Assembly: GCF_963678635.1 (NCBI RefSeq)
Contig: NC_087063.1
Location: 85,483,574-85,547,573 of the forward strand
Length of the DNA: 64,000 nucleotides
Source: Symsagittifera roscoffensis
Lineage: Eukaryota; Xenacoelomorpha; Acoela; Convolutidae
Direction: 5' to 3'
Of this stretch, positions 20,809-33,160 are shown piece by piece. The stretch's first letter is position 1. Every line of letters starts with the position of its first letter. The notes beneath the pieces are model-generated. The model ran no database searches. It was not told the DNA's origin and saw only the letters and a program-made list of their open reading frames with translations. Position numbers and translations under genes: made by a program.

Positions 20809-22851
20809 ATGACTGATCGCTTCTGGAAGTCTATGCCATAAGCGCTCAAAAGGCCTACCCTCGACGAGCTATACAAGCACTTGAGGGATCTCGACTATAC
20901 CCAGGTCGATGAGAGATTGGCGGTGATGTTGAACGCTATCCTACAGTTAGAGGCGCAAGGTGAATGTAGAGAATCAGCGACAGAAGCCGTGTTGATGGTT
21001 GGCTACACTTCGGATGGAATATCCAGTCAAAAACAGGCCAGATGGCTATCCTGGAACGTGGATGGAGGCGTGAGGGGATTCTGTTTGGCAAGAAATCCCG
21101 GCTTGAGTAACAACACAGAATATGGTGCGGGAGAATTCCCCCTCCCCGCCAGACCGCCAGCGGGATTTGCAGCCCAATCTACGAGCAGGCCATTGTCCAT
21201 GATACGGTGTCAGCAAATAGAGGAGGCATAACCGGACCTCAGTAACTTGAAGAAGGAACTGGAGAGGGCTCAGATAGGGTTGGCGCGAAACTTGAGAGGG
21301 ACCAGGCGAACATGGAAAGAGATCAAGCGATCCTCGAGAGGGATCAGGCAAGGCGCGATCTGAGTATGATAGGGCGGAGTACCCGAAGGCACAGAAGGTG
21401 CGCGAGAATGAGGCGAACTGCGAGCAGATAAAATCAGAGATTGAAAAGATACAGAGGAGGCAACGAGAGTTCGCGAAGCAGAAGGAAAGGAAGACGATGA
21501 CGATGGAACCAGCTGGCACGGGATCGAGACCAGAGTCGCGGATAGAGGTGGATGAGGTTCCCCGGTCGAGTGGTTGATTTAATTTAGACCGAGTAGCCAT
21601 GAGAGCACATGAAGGATTGATACCGCCTGAGCCGGTGCCCTCCGTGCGTGGTCTAGATACACAACCGATACGGCCGTTGTTGGAAATCGCGCTGCCGGGT
21701 TACACTCTCAGTTAAACTCCCAGTAGTAGCCAGATCACCACGGGTTGATCGAGTCTCAAGGAGCTACATGATAGGTTGCAGTTGAGGGCTCGCGACGATT
21801 CAGCACGAGAAAAGCGATCTCCCACCTGGAGAGACCATCCATTCAGGAATGCAATAATAGAGTTATAAGAAGAACACAGATGGCGCCTATCACAGTCACA
21901 ACCGCATAGACTGGACAACGGCACAACGGGCAAGGAGAGACTGCTTCCGTGACGCGTCTTGGGTTGAGTATTTCACACAGCCAAGAATACCAGAGGGTGC
22001 GGTCCACTTGATTATAGGGGATAGCCTGATACGAGTGCTGACGCGAATCCAGTCACATTGGCAAGTTGGATCTTGAGTTTTTCTGGAGCTGCAACGCCGC
22101 AGATGTTGGCGTCACTGAAGATGTTAGACATGGTGAAGTTGTACACGGTCACTTTGATGATGGGAACCAATGACGTGTCCAGGGGAGTCGAGAAAGGTAA
22201 TGAGGCTGCACGAAAAGATGAGTTGTATTCTTGAGCAGCTGAGGATTTATCTAGATCCCACGATACTCACCATTTGCACTGTCCCAGACAACATGAAGGC
22301 CGACCAACACGCGAGAGAGATGAATGATAAAGTGCCACTGTCAATATCAAGTGACAGATAATCTGACAGATCCAGCAGAGGAGCGTGCTCCCCGTAACAG
22401 TGTTGGACATGGCCGATATGATGGAACACTCCCTTTCGGATGATGCGTCTTTGGATGGCATCCATTTTGATAGACTCAGGGGCATGGAGTGGCTGAAAGG
22501 TGTCTTCCTGAGGCACATAAACAGTTCACCTTTGGTCCAACCCCAATACCTCGCTTCTTTGCAACTAGAATCCAATCTGGTCGTCTGGGAGCGAGAATCG
22601 ACTCGAGAGATAGCTCAAGGAGCAGCCGGACCAGACAACTGGGATCCACAACGATGGAAGCAGAGGAGGCGGGGTCATCCACGCCCCAAAGCTCAGTAGT
22701 GTCATCAGTGGTGGTGGTGGACAATAAGAAGGCGGAGAGACCGGCAGAGACGAGCAAGGCACGATATCTAGATAGGGTGAAAGAGTTGGATCTGGAGGAT
22801 TTAGCATGCAGGCAGGAGTTGGCGGAAAACCTGGGGCTCAAGAACTTGTGA
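20809..22851 (+). pseudogene. ORF3 N-terminal part: coiled coil plus SGNH/GDSL hydrolase domain, copy 1
   Basis: The likely start is ATG 20809, with an in-frame TAA ten codons later. Readable order: LDYTQVDERLAVMLNAILQL; three exact-length heptads LERDQAN, MERDQAI, LERDQAR (21291-21353); a charged coiled coil; then an SGNH domain in three frames. Block I is IIGDSLIRVL (GDS 22017-22025), block II SFSGAATPQ, block III MMGTNDVS (GTND 22163-22174), and block V SLDGIHFDRL (DGIH 22454-22465). The nucleophile Ser, Gly, Asn and the Asp/His pair expected of SGNH esterases are all present. Frameshifts lie near 22071, 22190 and 22370. An acidic linker leads to the array. Confidence 0.75.
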
Positions 22852-25800
22852 CATGGAGACTTGAGTAGACACCACTGCGTGGACTGGTTAAAGGCCCACG
22901 AGGCACATTTCTCAAGAACCAAGACATTGGAGACATCAGATTTAAATGGGATTCCGCAGAAGTTGATAATAGGACCAGTAAACTACAGGCCCCTCAAGCA
23001 ATTGGGGAGTCCAGGACTCATAGTGGATTCTCTCAAGCATCGAACGAGTATAGCCAGAATCATGGTAGCGACTCCATCACAGCTGAGAGTGGTGGATACG
23101 CTTCTTATGGAGGTCCAAAGCTGGCGGAAGATCCAAAATATGGTAGGCCCTATGGATGCTCGCAGTTGGCAAAAACGTTGGCAGTGTATGACCACTCGGA
23201 TCCAGGAGCAGCGAGGATGATCATCGTGACAGATTCGGACGTTGAGAGGATGTCGCCGAAGTTATTCTGGCCAGAGACCTTGGTGTATCTGCTGCCTGGG
23301 GCGGAGCTGAATCAGATGCTGACTCTGGTGGTTGCAATTAAGTCGGAGACGCCTTGCTAGCTTGAATTGTTGCTATTTGCAGGATTGAACGACCACCTGC
23401 ACGCGGCAGGGCTTCTGGAGCACCTGAGAGGTGATGCACCAACACCCAAGAAAATCTGGAAGCAATTCAGACGTTGTTCGCCGCGATGAACGAGGTGCAA
23501 GACTCGGTGGCTTCTCGATTTGGACTCAAGACGAGAGTGGCATTTACGACGTCTCCGGGCTACGCGAGTATACCGCCTGCTTTGCAGTTTGTCTATGCAA
23601 TGTTGATCTTGATAGCGGAAGGAACGCGTGACGGATACTAATGGCTGCTCCAAATCGCGAGCTGGAGCCGGTAAACTTGAGACTTCTTAAGTCGGAGTTG
23701 GCAGAGACGAGCAAGGCACGATATCCAGAGAGGGTGAAAGAGTTGGATCTGGAGGATTTAGCATGCAGACAGGAGTTGGCGGAAGTCCTGGAGCTCAAGA
23801 ACGTGTCACATAAAAACTTGAGTAGACACCACTGCGTGGCCTGGTTAAAATCCCACCAGGCACATTTCTCAAGACAGCTGCGGGAGGGACATTCTTGAGG
23901 GACATTGTAGACAGCAGACTTAACTGGGATTCCGCAGAAGTCGATATTGGGACCAGTTAACTACAGGCTCCTCAAGCAATTGGGAGTCCAGGACTTATAA
24001 TGGATCCTCCCAAGCATCGAACGAGTATAGCCAGAATCAGGGTAGCGACTCCAGCACAGCTGAGAGTGGTGGAGAAGCTGCTTATGGAGGTCCAAAGCTG
24101 GCCGAAGATCCAAAATATGGTAGGCCCTGTGGAAGCTCGCAGTTGGCCTAAGCGTTGGCAGTGTATGACCGATCGGATCCAGGAGCAGCGAGGGTGATCA
24201 TCGTGACAGATTCGGACTTTGAGGGGACGTCGCCGAAGTTATTCTGGCCAGAGACCTTGGTGTATCTGCTGCCTGGGGCGGAGCTGAATCAGATGCTGAC
24301 GCTGGTGGTTGCAATTAAGTCGGAGACGCCTTGCTAGCCTGAATTGTTGCTATTTGCAGGATTGAACGACCACCTGCACGCGGCAGGGCTTCTGGAGCAC
24401 CTGAGAGGTGATGCACCAACACCCAAGAAAATCTGAAAGCAATTCAGACGTTGTTCGCCGCGATGAACGAGGTGCAAGAGTCGGTGGCTTCTCGATTTGG
24501 ACTCAAGACGAGAGTGGCATTTACGACGTCTTCGGACTACGCGAGTATACCGCCTGCCTTGCAGTTTGTCTATGCAATGTTGATCTTGATAGCGGAAGGA
24601 ACGCGTGACGGATACTAATGGCTGCTCCAAATCGCGAGCTGGAGCCGGTAAACTTGAGACTTCTTAAGTCGGAGTTGGCAGAGACGAGCAAGGCACGATA
24701 TCCAGAGAAGGTGAAAGAGTTGGATCTAGAGGATTTAGCATGCAGACAGGAGTTGGCGGAAGTCCTGGAGCTCAAGAACGTGTCACATAAAAACTTGAGT
24801 AGACACCACTGCGTGGACTGGTTAAAATCCCACCAGGCACATTTCTCAAGACAGCTGCGGGAGGGACATTCTTGAGGGACATTGTAGACAGCAGACTTAA
24901 CTGGGATTCCGCAGAAGTCGATATTGGGACCAGTTAACTACAGGCCCCTCAATTAATTGGGAGTCCAGGACTTACAATGGATCCTCCCAAGCATCGAACG
25001 AGTATAGCCAGAATCAGGGTAGCGACTCCAGCACAGCTGAGACTGGTGGAGAAGCTGCTTATGGAGGTCCAAAGCTGGCCGAAGATCCAAAATATGGTAG
25101 GCCCTGTGGAAGCTCGCAGTTGGCCTAAGCGTTGGCAGTGTGGGACCGATCGGATCCAGGAGCAGCGAGGATGATCATCGTGACAGATTCGGACTTTGAG
25201 AGGACGTCGCCGAAGTTATTCTGGCCAGAGACCCTGGTGTATCTGCTGCCTTGGGCGGAGCTGAATCAGATGCTGACTCTGGTGGTTGCAATTAAGTCGG
25301 AGACGCCTTGATAGCCTGAATTGTTGCTATTTGCAGGATTGAACGACCACCTGCACGCGGCAGGGCTTCTGGAGCACCTGAGAGGTGATGCACCAACACC
25401 CAAGAAAATCTGAAAGCAATTCAGACGTTGTTCGCCGCGATGAACGAGGTGCAAGAGTCGGTGGCTTCTCGATTTGGACTCAAGACGAGAGTGGCCTTTA
25501 CGACGTCTCTTGGCTACGCGAGTATACCGCCTGCCTTGCAGTTTGTCTATGCAATGTTGATCTTGATAGCGAAAGGAACGCGTGACGGATACTAATGGCT
25601 GCTCCAAATCGCGAGCTGGAGCCGGTAAACTTGAGACTTCTTAAGTCGGAGTTGGCAGAGACGAGCAAATCACGATATCCAGAGAGGGTGAAAGAGTTGG
25701 ATCTGGAGGATTTAGCATGCAGACAGGAGTTGGCGGAAGTCCTGGAGCTCAAGAACGTGTCACATAAAAATTTGAGTAGACACCACTGCGTGGACTGGTT

Positions 25801-26940
25801 AAAATCCCACCAGGCACATTTCTCAAGACAGCTGCCGGAGGGACATTCTTGAGGGACATTGTAGACAGCAGACTTAACTGGGATTCCGCAGAAGTCGATA
25901 TTGGGACCAGTTAACTACAGGCCCTTCAAGCAATTGGGAGTCCAGGACTTATAATGGATCCTCCCAAGCATCGAACGAGTATAGCCAGATTCAGGGTAGC
26001 GACTCCAGCACAGCTGAGAGTGGCGGAGAAGCTGCTTATGGAGGTCCAAAGCTGGCCGAAGATCCAAAATATGGTAGGCCCTGTGGAAGCTCGCAGTTGG
26101 CCTAAGCGTTGGCAGTGTCGGACCGATCGGATCCAGGAGCAGCGAGGATGATCATCGTGACAGATTCGGACTTTGAGAGGACGTCGCCGAAGTTATTCTG
26201 GCCAGAGACCTTGGTGTATCTGCTGCCTGGGGCGGAGCTGAATCAGATGCTGACTCTGGTGGTTGCAATTAAGTCGGAGACGCCTTGCTAGCCTGAATTG
26301 TTGCTATTTGCAGGATTGAACGACCACCTGCACGCGGCAGGGCTTCTGGAGCACTTGAGAGGTGATGCACCAACACCCAAGAAAATCTGAAAGCAATTCA
26401 GACGTTGTTCGCCGCGATGAACGAGGTGCAAGAGTCGGTGGCTTCTCGATTTGGACTCAAGACGAGAGTGGCATTTACGACGTCTCCGGGCTACGCGAGT
26501 ATACCGCCTGCCTTGCAGTTTGTCTATGCAATGTTGATCTTGATAGCGGAAGGAACGCGTGACGGATACTAATGGCTGCTCCAAATCGCGAGCTGGAGCC
26601 GGTAAACTTGAGATTTCTTAAGTCGGAGTTGGCAGAGACGAGCAAGGCACGATATCCAGAGATGAGTTGGCTAAAAGTTAAAGGCCCACGAGGCACATTT
26701 CTCAAGAACCAAGACATTGGAGACATCAGATTTAAATGGGATTCCACAGAAATTGATAATAGGACAGTAAACTACAGGCCCCTCAAGCAATTGGGGAGTC
26801 CAGGACTCATAGTGGAATCTCCCAAGCATCGAACGAGTATAGCCAGAATCAGGGTAGCGACTCCAGCAGAGCTGAGAGTGGTGGATAAGCTGCTTATGGA
26901 GGTCCAAAGCTGGCTGAAGATCCAAAATATGGTAGGCCGA
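22744..26940 (+). repeat. 977-bp tandem array, copy 1 (about 4.3 units)
   Basis: Units start at 22744 (956 bp), 23700, 24677, 25654 (977 bp each) and 26631 (partial, internally deleted), each at GGCAGAGACGAGCAAGGCACG. Units 2-4 differ by only a few bases. Each unit contains the same decayed coding block: RVKELDLEDLACRQELAE, RHHCVDWLK, IIVTDSDFERTSPKLFWPE, VYLLPGAELNQ, LLLFAGLNDHLHAAGLL and FAAMNEVQESVASRFGLKT. DSD, PGA and GLND in that order suggest a second SGNH-like fold. Because 977 is not a multiple of three, amplified copies cannot stay in one frame. Confidence 0.92.
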
Positions 26941-27776
26941 TAAACTTGAGACTTCTTAAGTCGGAGTTGGCAGCGGCATGGGCAGATGTGTCTCATGCTT
27001 TGAGGGGACTCTACGATTTGGCGGATATTCTGATTGTGCTGGATGAAGTCCTCTGTCTTGAAGTGTCGAATCTCACTCGGAAACTGAAGTTCAATCCGGA
27101 GAAAAGGCATAATCACCCGGTAATAAGCCACCTAACAGCCAGCTTGTGGTTTCGGAGCATGGATCTGACAATCACGCGCTCCACCAGTAAGGTGAGGGGA
27201 CCGAGCAACGAAAGAAAAAATGTGGCTGCGGCCGAGAAGCAGTTGGAATCGATGGGGTACCGCTTGACGCAAGAGAGAGACAGATGGCCGTTTCTGACCC
27301 CAAGGCTTGAGAATGCCACAGACAAGACAAGGGGGAGTGCTCCACCTCTCATCAAACAGAAATGAGAGTTTCTAGAGGGACAGCTGGAAGTGGCAGAAAA
27401 CAGTGAGATGACACCGGGAAGATTTGTCACAATGGCCAGTGAAGTCACCATTGGAGGTTTCTGGAATGATCACGCGAAAGGCGAGTTGAAGACCAGAAAG
27501 AACCACGAATTTTTAAGATTCTTAAGCCCATGCCGGGAGAAAAAATACATGGGCAGAGTGTTCTAAGCGGTGGATACAATCTTCGATGCCTTCGTTCAGG
27601 AATTACTAAATATGCCCATTAACCTCTTACTGGCCCTGTATTTGGTCTACCCCAGGTATCTGTTCATTATGGGCTCCGCCTACATGTTCAGTAGGGGCGC
27701 GGAAACGCTCCGATATGACGGAGACTTAAAGCTGAGGTCCGGGACATCTTGAGGACGCTCGAGGAGGCTGAGCTGG
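26941..27776 (+). pseudogene. ORF3 middle part, copy 1 (truncated)
   Basis: Readable frame ADVSHALRGLYDLADILIVL, KNVAAAEKQLESMGYRLTQ, VTMASEVTIGGFWN, then a hydrophobic stretch NLLLALYLVYPRYLFIMG, which could be a membrane segment or a buried helix. TGA at 27363-27365 and a TAA near 27565 interrupt it, and the same stops occur at 33543-33545 and near 33745. After 27735 about 0.93 kb is missing relative to copy 2, and the copy ends at the junction with duplicated integrase sequence. Related minus-strand sequence lies at 47037-47357. Confidence 0.7.
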
Positions 27777-28696
27777 AAATCATCAACGACAGCCAACACT
27801 CCTTGCAGAAGGATCACTCGATACCAGAACGAGAGATAGACCTGGAGCAGAACGAGATAGAAAGGAGGGAAAACACAAACTTGAGGATACTGGAATGGAT
27901 GCGTTACCTCAAGAACAAAGGAGAAGAGGCGCAAAGTATCCAGCAAGTCGACGTGTCAGCTGAAAAACATGTAAAAACGAAAGATCCGCTCTTCGGTTGG
28001 ACAGCTACTGATTGGCCACTTGAGATACCACCGAATAATTTAGACTCAGCATCATCGATGAGGACGTCGATAATTATTTTTGTCCGGGGAAAGGGAAAGG
28101 ACTTACCCACACCAAAAATTTGATGATAAAAAAGCTCAGGGAAGTGAGAGAGACCAACGTGTTGGAATTGGATCAGGAGGAAGCTGAGCCTACCATAAAT
28201 AGAAATTTCAAGACAAAATTTGAAAAACCCAATGAATATTCAGAGAACATCCTGATCACGGACAGCGACTTAATTTTGTCAGAGAGGACAAGTGCGATCT
28301 GCATAACGGCAGACATGAGCTTCAACACGAGACTGGAGGCCGCATTCAAAAGAGAATATCAGAATGTAGAGTTTCTATTTAGGCAGAGACCGGGGTTGGG
28401 AGGAATGGCTGCGCATCCTCCTTCAGTTTAACAAGTTCCGGGCAAATACCTGTGCTTTTTGGTAACAAGGGTCAATAAAAAGAACACGATAGACCGCGAA
28501 CACGTGATGTTGGCACTAAAGAGGCTGAGGGACTTCATGATCGAAAGAGGGATACTAGAGGTCTCGCTTCCGGTGTACGACCCAAACAGGGGCAAGTTGA
28601 ACCCTAGTGAAATTGTACGCCATCCTACACGTGGTCTTTGCAGAAACGGAGATAACGTTGCACCTACACAAGAAGTACTACTTGAGTATCGCCTGA
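27777..28696 (+). pseudogene. Integrase C-terminal extension with macro-like domain, copy 2
   Basis: Near-identical to 19361-20280, including the frame change before the MMIKKLREVRE segment, the TAA (28429-28431) and the extra base after NRGKLNPSE. The macro-like part is 28246-28696. In this copy the integrase core is absent: sequence to the left is ORF3, so this is an orphan fragment created by the duplication junction. Confidence 0.75.
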
Positions 28697-29224
28697 GCTT
28701 TGGGCGGACATGGAGGTCTTGAGTTAGGAGGTGAAGGACTCTCGAGTTAGGTTAAAGGGGGGCTCTAGTTAGGTAAAAGGGGGCTCGAGGCTGGTAGACG
28801 GATTTTAATGTAATTTGCATGACAATTAAATCTTAGAGAGTTGATGGTGCTAAAATATCAAATGAGTCTGCATGCTCTTAAAATCACTAATTGAATTGTT
28901 TTAGCAAAGAATTGTTGGGATAATGTTTTAAAACACAATAATGGGGGAGAATTAGGTTAGGCACAGAACGTCTTGGTCTAGAAGTGGTTTTTATTTTCAG
29001 ATTGATTTGCAAAACTGAATTGACAATCAAGCCACACCCATTTGAAGAAAAAAGGAGATTTTGAGCAAGTTTTCCATTAGCAGTATCAAAGGGAAGCATT
29101 TCTCAAGCATCGATTGGGGAAAGGTATTTCTTGTGTCTAACGGGCAAGGTGCTTCTCGAGTTGGTTTGGGTAAAGGATTTCTTGATTTGGTTGATACGTG
29201 AGATCGCCTGATAATAGTGTGACG
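28697..29224 (+). other. Spacer between macro domain and ORF3, copy 2
   Basis: Duplicate of 20281-20808. Nothing coding. Confidence 0.5.
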
Positions 29225-31267
29225 ATGACTGATCGCTTCTAGAAGTCTATGCCATAAGCGCTCAAAAGGCCTACCCTCGACGAGCTATGCAAGCACTTGA
29301 GGCATCTCGATTATACCCAGGTCGATGAGAGATTGGCGGTGATGTTGAACGCTATCCTACAGTTAGAGGTGCAAGGTGAATGTAGAAAATCAGCGACAGA
29401 AGCCGTGCTGATGGTTGGCTACACTTCGGATGGAATATCCGGTCAAAAACAGGCCAGATGGCTATCCTGGAACGTGGATGGAGGCGTGAGGGGATTCTGT
29501 TTGGCAAGAAATCCCGGCTTGAGTAACAACACAGAAAATGGTGCGGGAGAATTCCCCCTCCCCGCCAGACCGCCAGCGGGATTTGCAGCCCAATCTACGA
29601 GCAGGCCATTGTCCATGATACGGTGTCAGCAAATAGAGGAGGCATAACCGGACCTCAGTAACTTGAAGAAGGAACTGGAGAGGGCTCAGATAGGGTTGGC
29701 GCGAAACTTGAGAGGGACCAGGCGAACATGGAAAGAGATCAAGCGATCCTCGAGAGGGATCAGGCAAGGCGCGATCTGAGTATGATAGGGCGGAGTACCC
29801 GAAGGCACAGAAGGTGCGCGAGAATGAGGCTAACTGCGAGCAGATAAAATCAGAGATTGAAAAGATACAGAGGAGGCAACGAGAGTTCGCGAAGCAGAAG
29901 GAAAGGAAGACGATGAAGATGGAACCAGCTGGCACGGGATCGAGACCAGAGTCGCGGATAGAGGTGGATGAGGTTCCCCGGTCGAGTGGTTGATTTAATT
30001 TAGACCGAGTAGCCATGAGAGCACATGAAGGATGGATACCGCCTGAGCCGGTGCCCTCCGTGCGTGGTCTAGATACACAACCGATACGGCCGTTATTGGA
30101 AATCGCGCTGCCGGGTTACACTCTCAGTTCAACTCCCAGTAGTAGCCAGATCAGCACGGGTTGATCGAGTCTCAAGGAGCTACATGATAGGTTGCAGTCG
30201 AGGGCTCGCGACGATTCAGCACGAGAAAAGCGATCTCCCACCTGGAGAGACCATCCATTCAGGAATGCAATAATAGAGTTATAAGAAGAACACAGATGGC
30301 GCCTATCACAGTCACAACCGCATACACTGGACAACGGCACAACGGGAAAGGAGAGATTGCTTCCGTGACGCGTCTTGGGCTGAGTATTTCACACAGCCAA
30401 GAATACCAGAGGATGCGGTCCACTTGATTATAGGGGATAGCCTGATACGAGTGCTGACGCGAATCCAGTCACATTGGCAAGTTGGATCTTGAGTTTTTCT
30501 GGAGCTGCAACGCCGCAGATGTTGGCGTCTTTGGAGATGTTAGACATGGTGAAGTTGTACACGGTCACTTTGATGATGGGAACCAATGACGTGTCCAGGG
30601 GAGTCGAGAAAGGTAATGAGGCTGCACGAAAAGATGAGTTGTATTCTTGAGCAGCTGAGGATTTATCTAGATCCCGCGATACTCACCATTTGCACCGTCC
30701 CAGACAACATGAAGGCCGACCAACACGCGAGAGAGATGAATGATAAAGTGCCACTGTCAATATCAAGTGACAGATAATCTGACAGATCCAACAGAGGAGC
30801 GTGCTCCCCGTAACAGTGTTGGACGTGGCCGATATGATGGAACACTCCCTTTCGGATGATGCGTCTTTGGATGGCATCCATTTTGATAGACTCAGGGGCA
30901 TGGAGTGGCTGAAAGGTGTCTTCCTGAGGCACATAAACAGTTCACCTTTGGTCCAACCCCAATACCTCGCTTCTTTGCAACTAGAATCCAATCTGGTCGT
31001 CTGGGAGCGAGAATCGACTCGAGAGATAGCTCAAGGAGCAGCCGGACCAGACAACTGGGATCCACAACGATGGAAGCAGAGGAGGCGGGGTCATCCACGC
31101 CCCAAAGCTCAGTAGTGTCATCAGTGGTGGTGGTGGACAATAAGAAGGCGGAGAGACCGGCAGAGACGAGCAAGGCACGATATCTAGATAGGGTGAAAGA
31201 GTTGGATCTGGAGGATTTAGCATGCAGGCAGGAGTTGGCGGAAAACCTGGGGCTCAAGAACTTGTGA
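29225..31267 (+). pseudogene. ORF3 N-terminal part: coiled coil plus SGNH/GDSL domain, copy 2
   Basis: Same layout as 20809-22851, shifted by 8,416 bp: ATG 29225, GDS at 30433-30441, GTND at 30579-30590, DGIH at 30870-30881, and the three heptads at 29707-29769. It carries the same early in-frame stop and the same three frame breaks in the SGNH part. All SGNH block residues are retained at codon level despite the breaks. Confidence 0.75.
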
Positions 31268-33160
31268 CATGGAGACTTGAGTAGACACCACTGCGTGGAC
31301 TGGTTAAAGGCCCACGAGGCACATTTCTCAAGAACCAAGACATTGGAGACATCAGATTTAAATGGGATTCCGCAGAAGTTGATAATAGGACCAGTAAACT
31401 ACAGGCCCCTCAAGCAATTGGGGAGTCCAGGACTCATAGTGGATTCTCCCAAGCATCGAGCGAGCGAGTATAGCCAGAATCAGGGTAGCGACTCCAGCAC
31501 AGCTGAGAGTGGTGGATAAGCTGCTTATGGAGGTCCAAAGCTGGCCGAAGATCCAAAATATGGTAGGCCCTGTGGAAGCTCGCAGTTGGCCAAAACGTTG
31601 GCATCGTATGAACGATCGGATCCAGGAGCAGCGAGGGTGATCATCGTCACAGATTCGGACTTTGAGAGGACGTCGCCGAAGTTATTCTGGCCAGAGACCT
31701 TGGTGTATCTGCTGCCTGGGGCGGAGCTGAATCAGATGCTGACTCTGGTGGTTGCAATTAGGTCGGAGACGCCTTGCTAGCCTGAATTGTTGCTATTTGC
31801 AGGATTGAACAACCACCTGCACGCGGCAGGGCTTCTGGAGCACCTGAGAGGTGAAGCACCAATACCCAAGAAAATCTGAAAGCAATTCAGACGTTGTTCG
31901 CCGCGATGAACGAGGTGCAAGAGTCGGTGGCTTCTCCATTTGGACTCAAGACCAGAGTGGCATTTACGACGTCCCCGGGCTACGCGAGTATACCGCCTGC
32001 CTTGCAGTTTGTCTATGCAATGTTGATCTTGATAGCGGAAGGAACGCGTGACGGATATTAATGGCTGCTCCAAATCAAGAGCTGGAGCCGGTAAACTTGA
32101 GACTTCTTAAGTCGGAGTTGGCAGAAACGAGCAAGGCTCGATATCTAGAGAGGGTGAAAGAGTTGGATCTGGAGGATTTAGTATGCAGACAGGAGTTGGC
32201 GGAAGTCCTGGGGCTCAAGAACGTGTCACATAAAAACTTGAGTAGACACCACTGCGTGGACTGGTTAAAATCCCACAAGGCACATTTCTCAAGACAGCTG
32301 CGGGAGGGACATTCTTGAGGGACATTGTAGACAGCAGACTTAACTGGGATTCCGCAGAAGTCGATATTGGGACCAGTTAACTACAGGCCCCTCAAGCAAT
32401 TGGGAGTCCAGGACTTATAGTGGATCCTCCCAAGCACTCCAGCACAGCTGAGAGTGGTGGAGAAGCTGCTTATGGAGGTCCAAAGCTGGCCGAAGATCCA
32501 AAATATGGTAGACCCTGTGGAAGCTCGCAGTTGGCCTAAACGTTGGCGGTGTATGACCGGTCGGATCCAGGAGCAGCGAGGGTGATCATCGTGACAGATT
32601 CGGACTTTGAGGGGACGTCGCCGAAGTTATTCTGGCCAGAGACCTTGGTGTATCTGCTGCCTGGGGCGGATCTGAATCAGATGCTGACGCTGGTGGTTGC
32701 AATTAAGTCGGAGACGCCTTGCTAGCCTGAATTGTTGCTATTTGCAGGATTGAACGACCACCTGCACGCGGCAGGGCTTCTGGAGCACCTGAGAGGTGAA
32801 GCACCAACACGTTGTTCGCCGCGATGAACGAGGTGCAAGTTTCGGTTGCTTCTCGATTTGGACTCAAGACGAGAGTGGCATTTACGACGTCCCCGGGCTA
32901 CGAGAGTATGCCGCCTGCCTTGCAGTTTGTGTATGCAATGTTGACCTTGATAGCGGAAGGGAACGCGTGGCGGATACTAATGGCTGCTCACAATCGCGAG
33001 CTGGAGCCAGTAAACTTGAGACTTCTTAAGTCGGAGTTGGCAGAGACGAGCAAGGCACGATATCCAGAGAGGGTGAAAGAGTTGGATCTGGAGGATTTAG
33101 CATGCAGACAGGAGTTGGCGGAAGTCCTGGAGCTCAAGAACGTGTCAAGAACGTGTCACT
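31160..33160 (+). repeat. 977-bp tandem array, copy 2 (about 2.1 units)
   Basis: Units start at 31160 (960 bp), 32120 (919 bp, with deletions near 32435 and 32810) and 33039 (partial). An extra G near 32950 changes the frame relative to the first array, giving a joined PPALQFVYAML to LIAEGNAW segment that better matches the minus-strand relative at 47037-47357. That suggests this is closer to the ancestral reading. Confidence 0.9.

Larger units (their letters stand above)
19361..27776 (+). repeat. Large tandem segmental duplication, copy 1 (8,416-bp unit)
   Basis: Starts inside the integrase extension and runs through macro domain, spacer, coiled coil, SGNH domain and 977-bp array into ORF3. 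Positions in this copy plus 8,416 give the equivalent in copy 2 up to about 31,450. The copy ends at an ORF3/integrase junction near 27776, where ORF3 sequence (equivalent to about 34848-34890) is joined to integrase-extension sequence with a short AAATCATC microhomology. Confidence 0.9.

Noticed and set aside
22476-22922. 148-aa minus-strand frame opposite the ORF3 linker, repeated at 30892-31338
   Set aside because: A shadow of the acidic + frame (poly-Ser/Thr from GAG/GGT codons) duplicated by the segmental repeat.
23357-26584. Repeated 98-aa minus-strand frame (SVTRSFRYQDQHCIDKLQ) in each 977-bp unit
   Set aside because: Its conservation follows from near-identity of the tandem units. 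The + frame holds the SGNH-like words and matches the minus-strand relative at 47037-47357.
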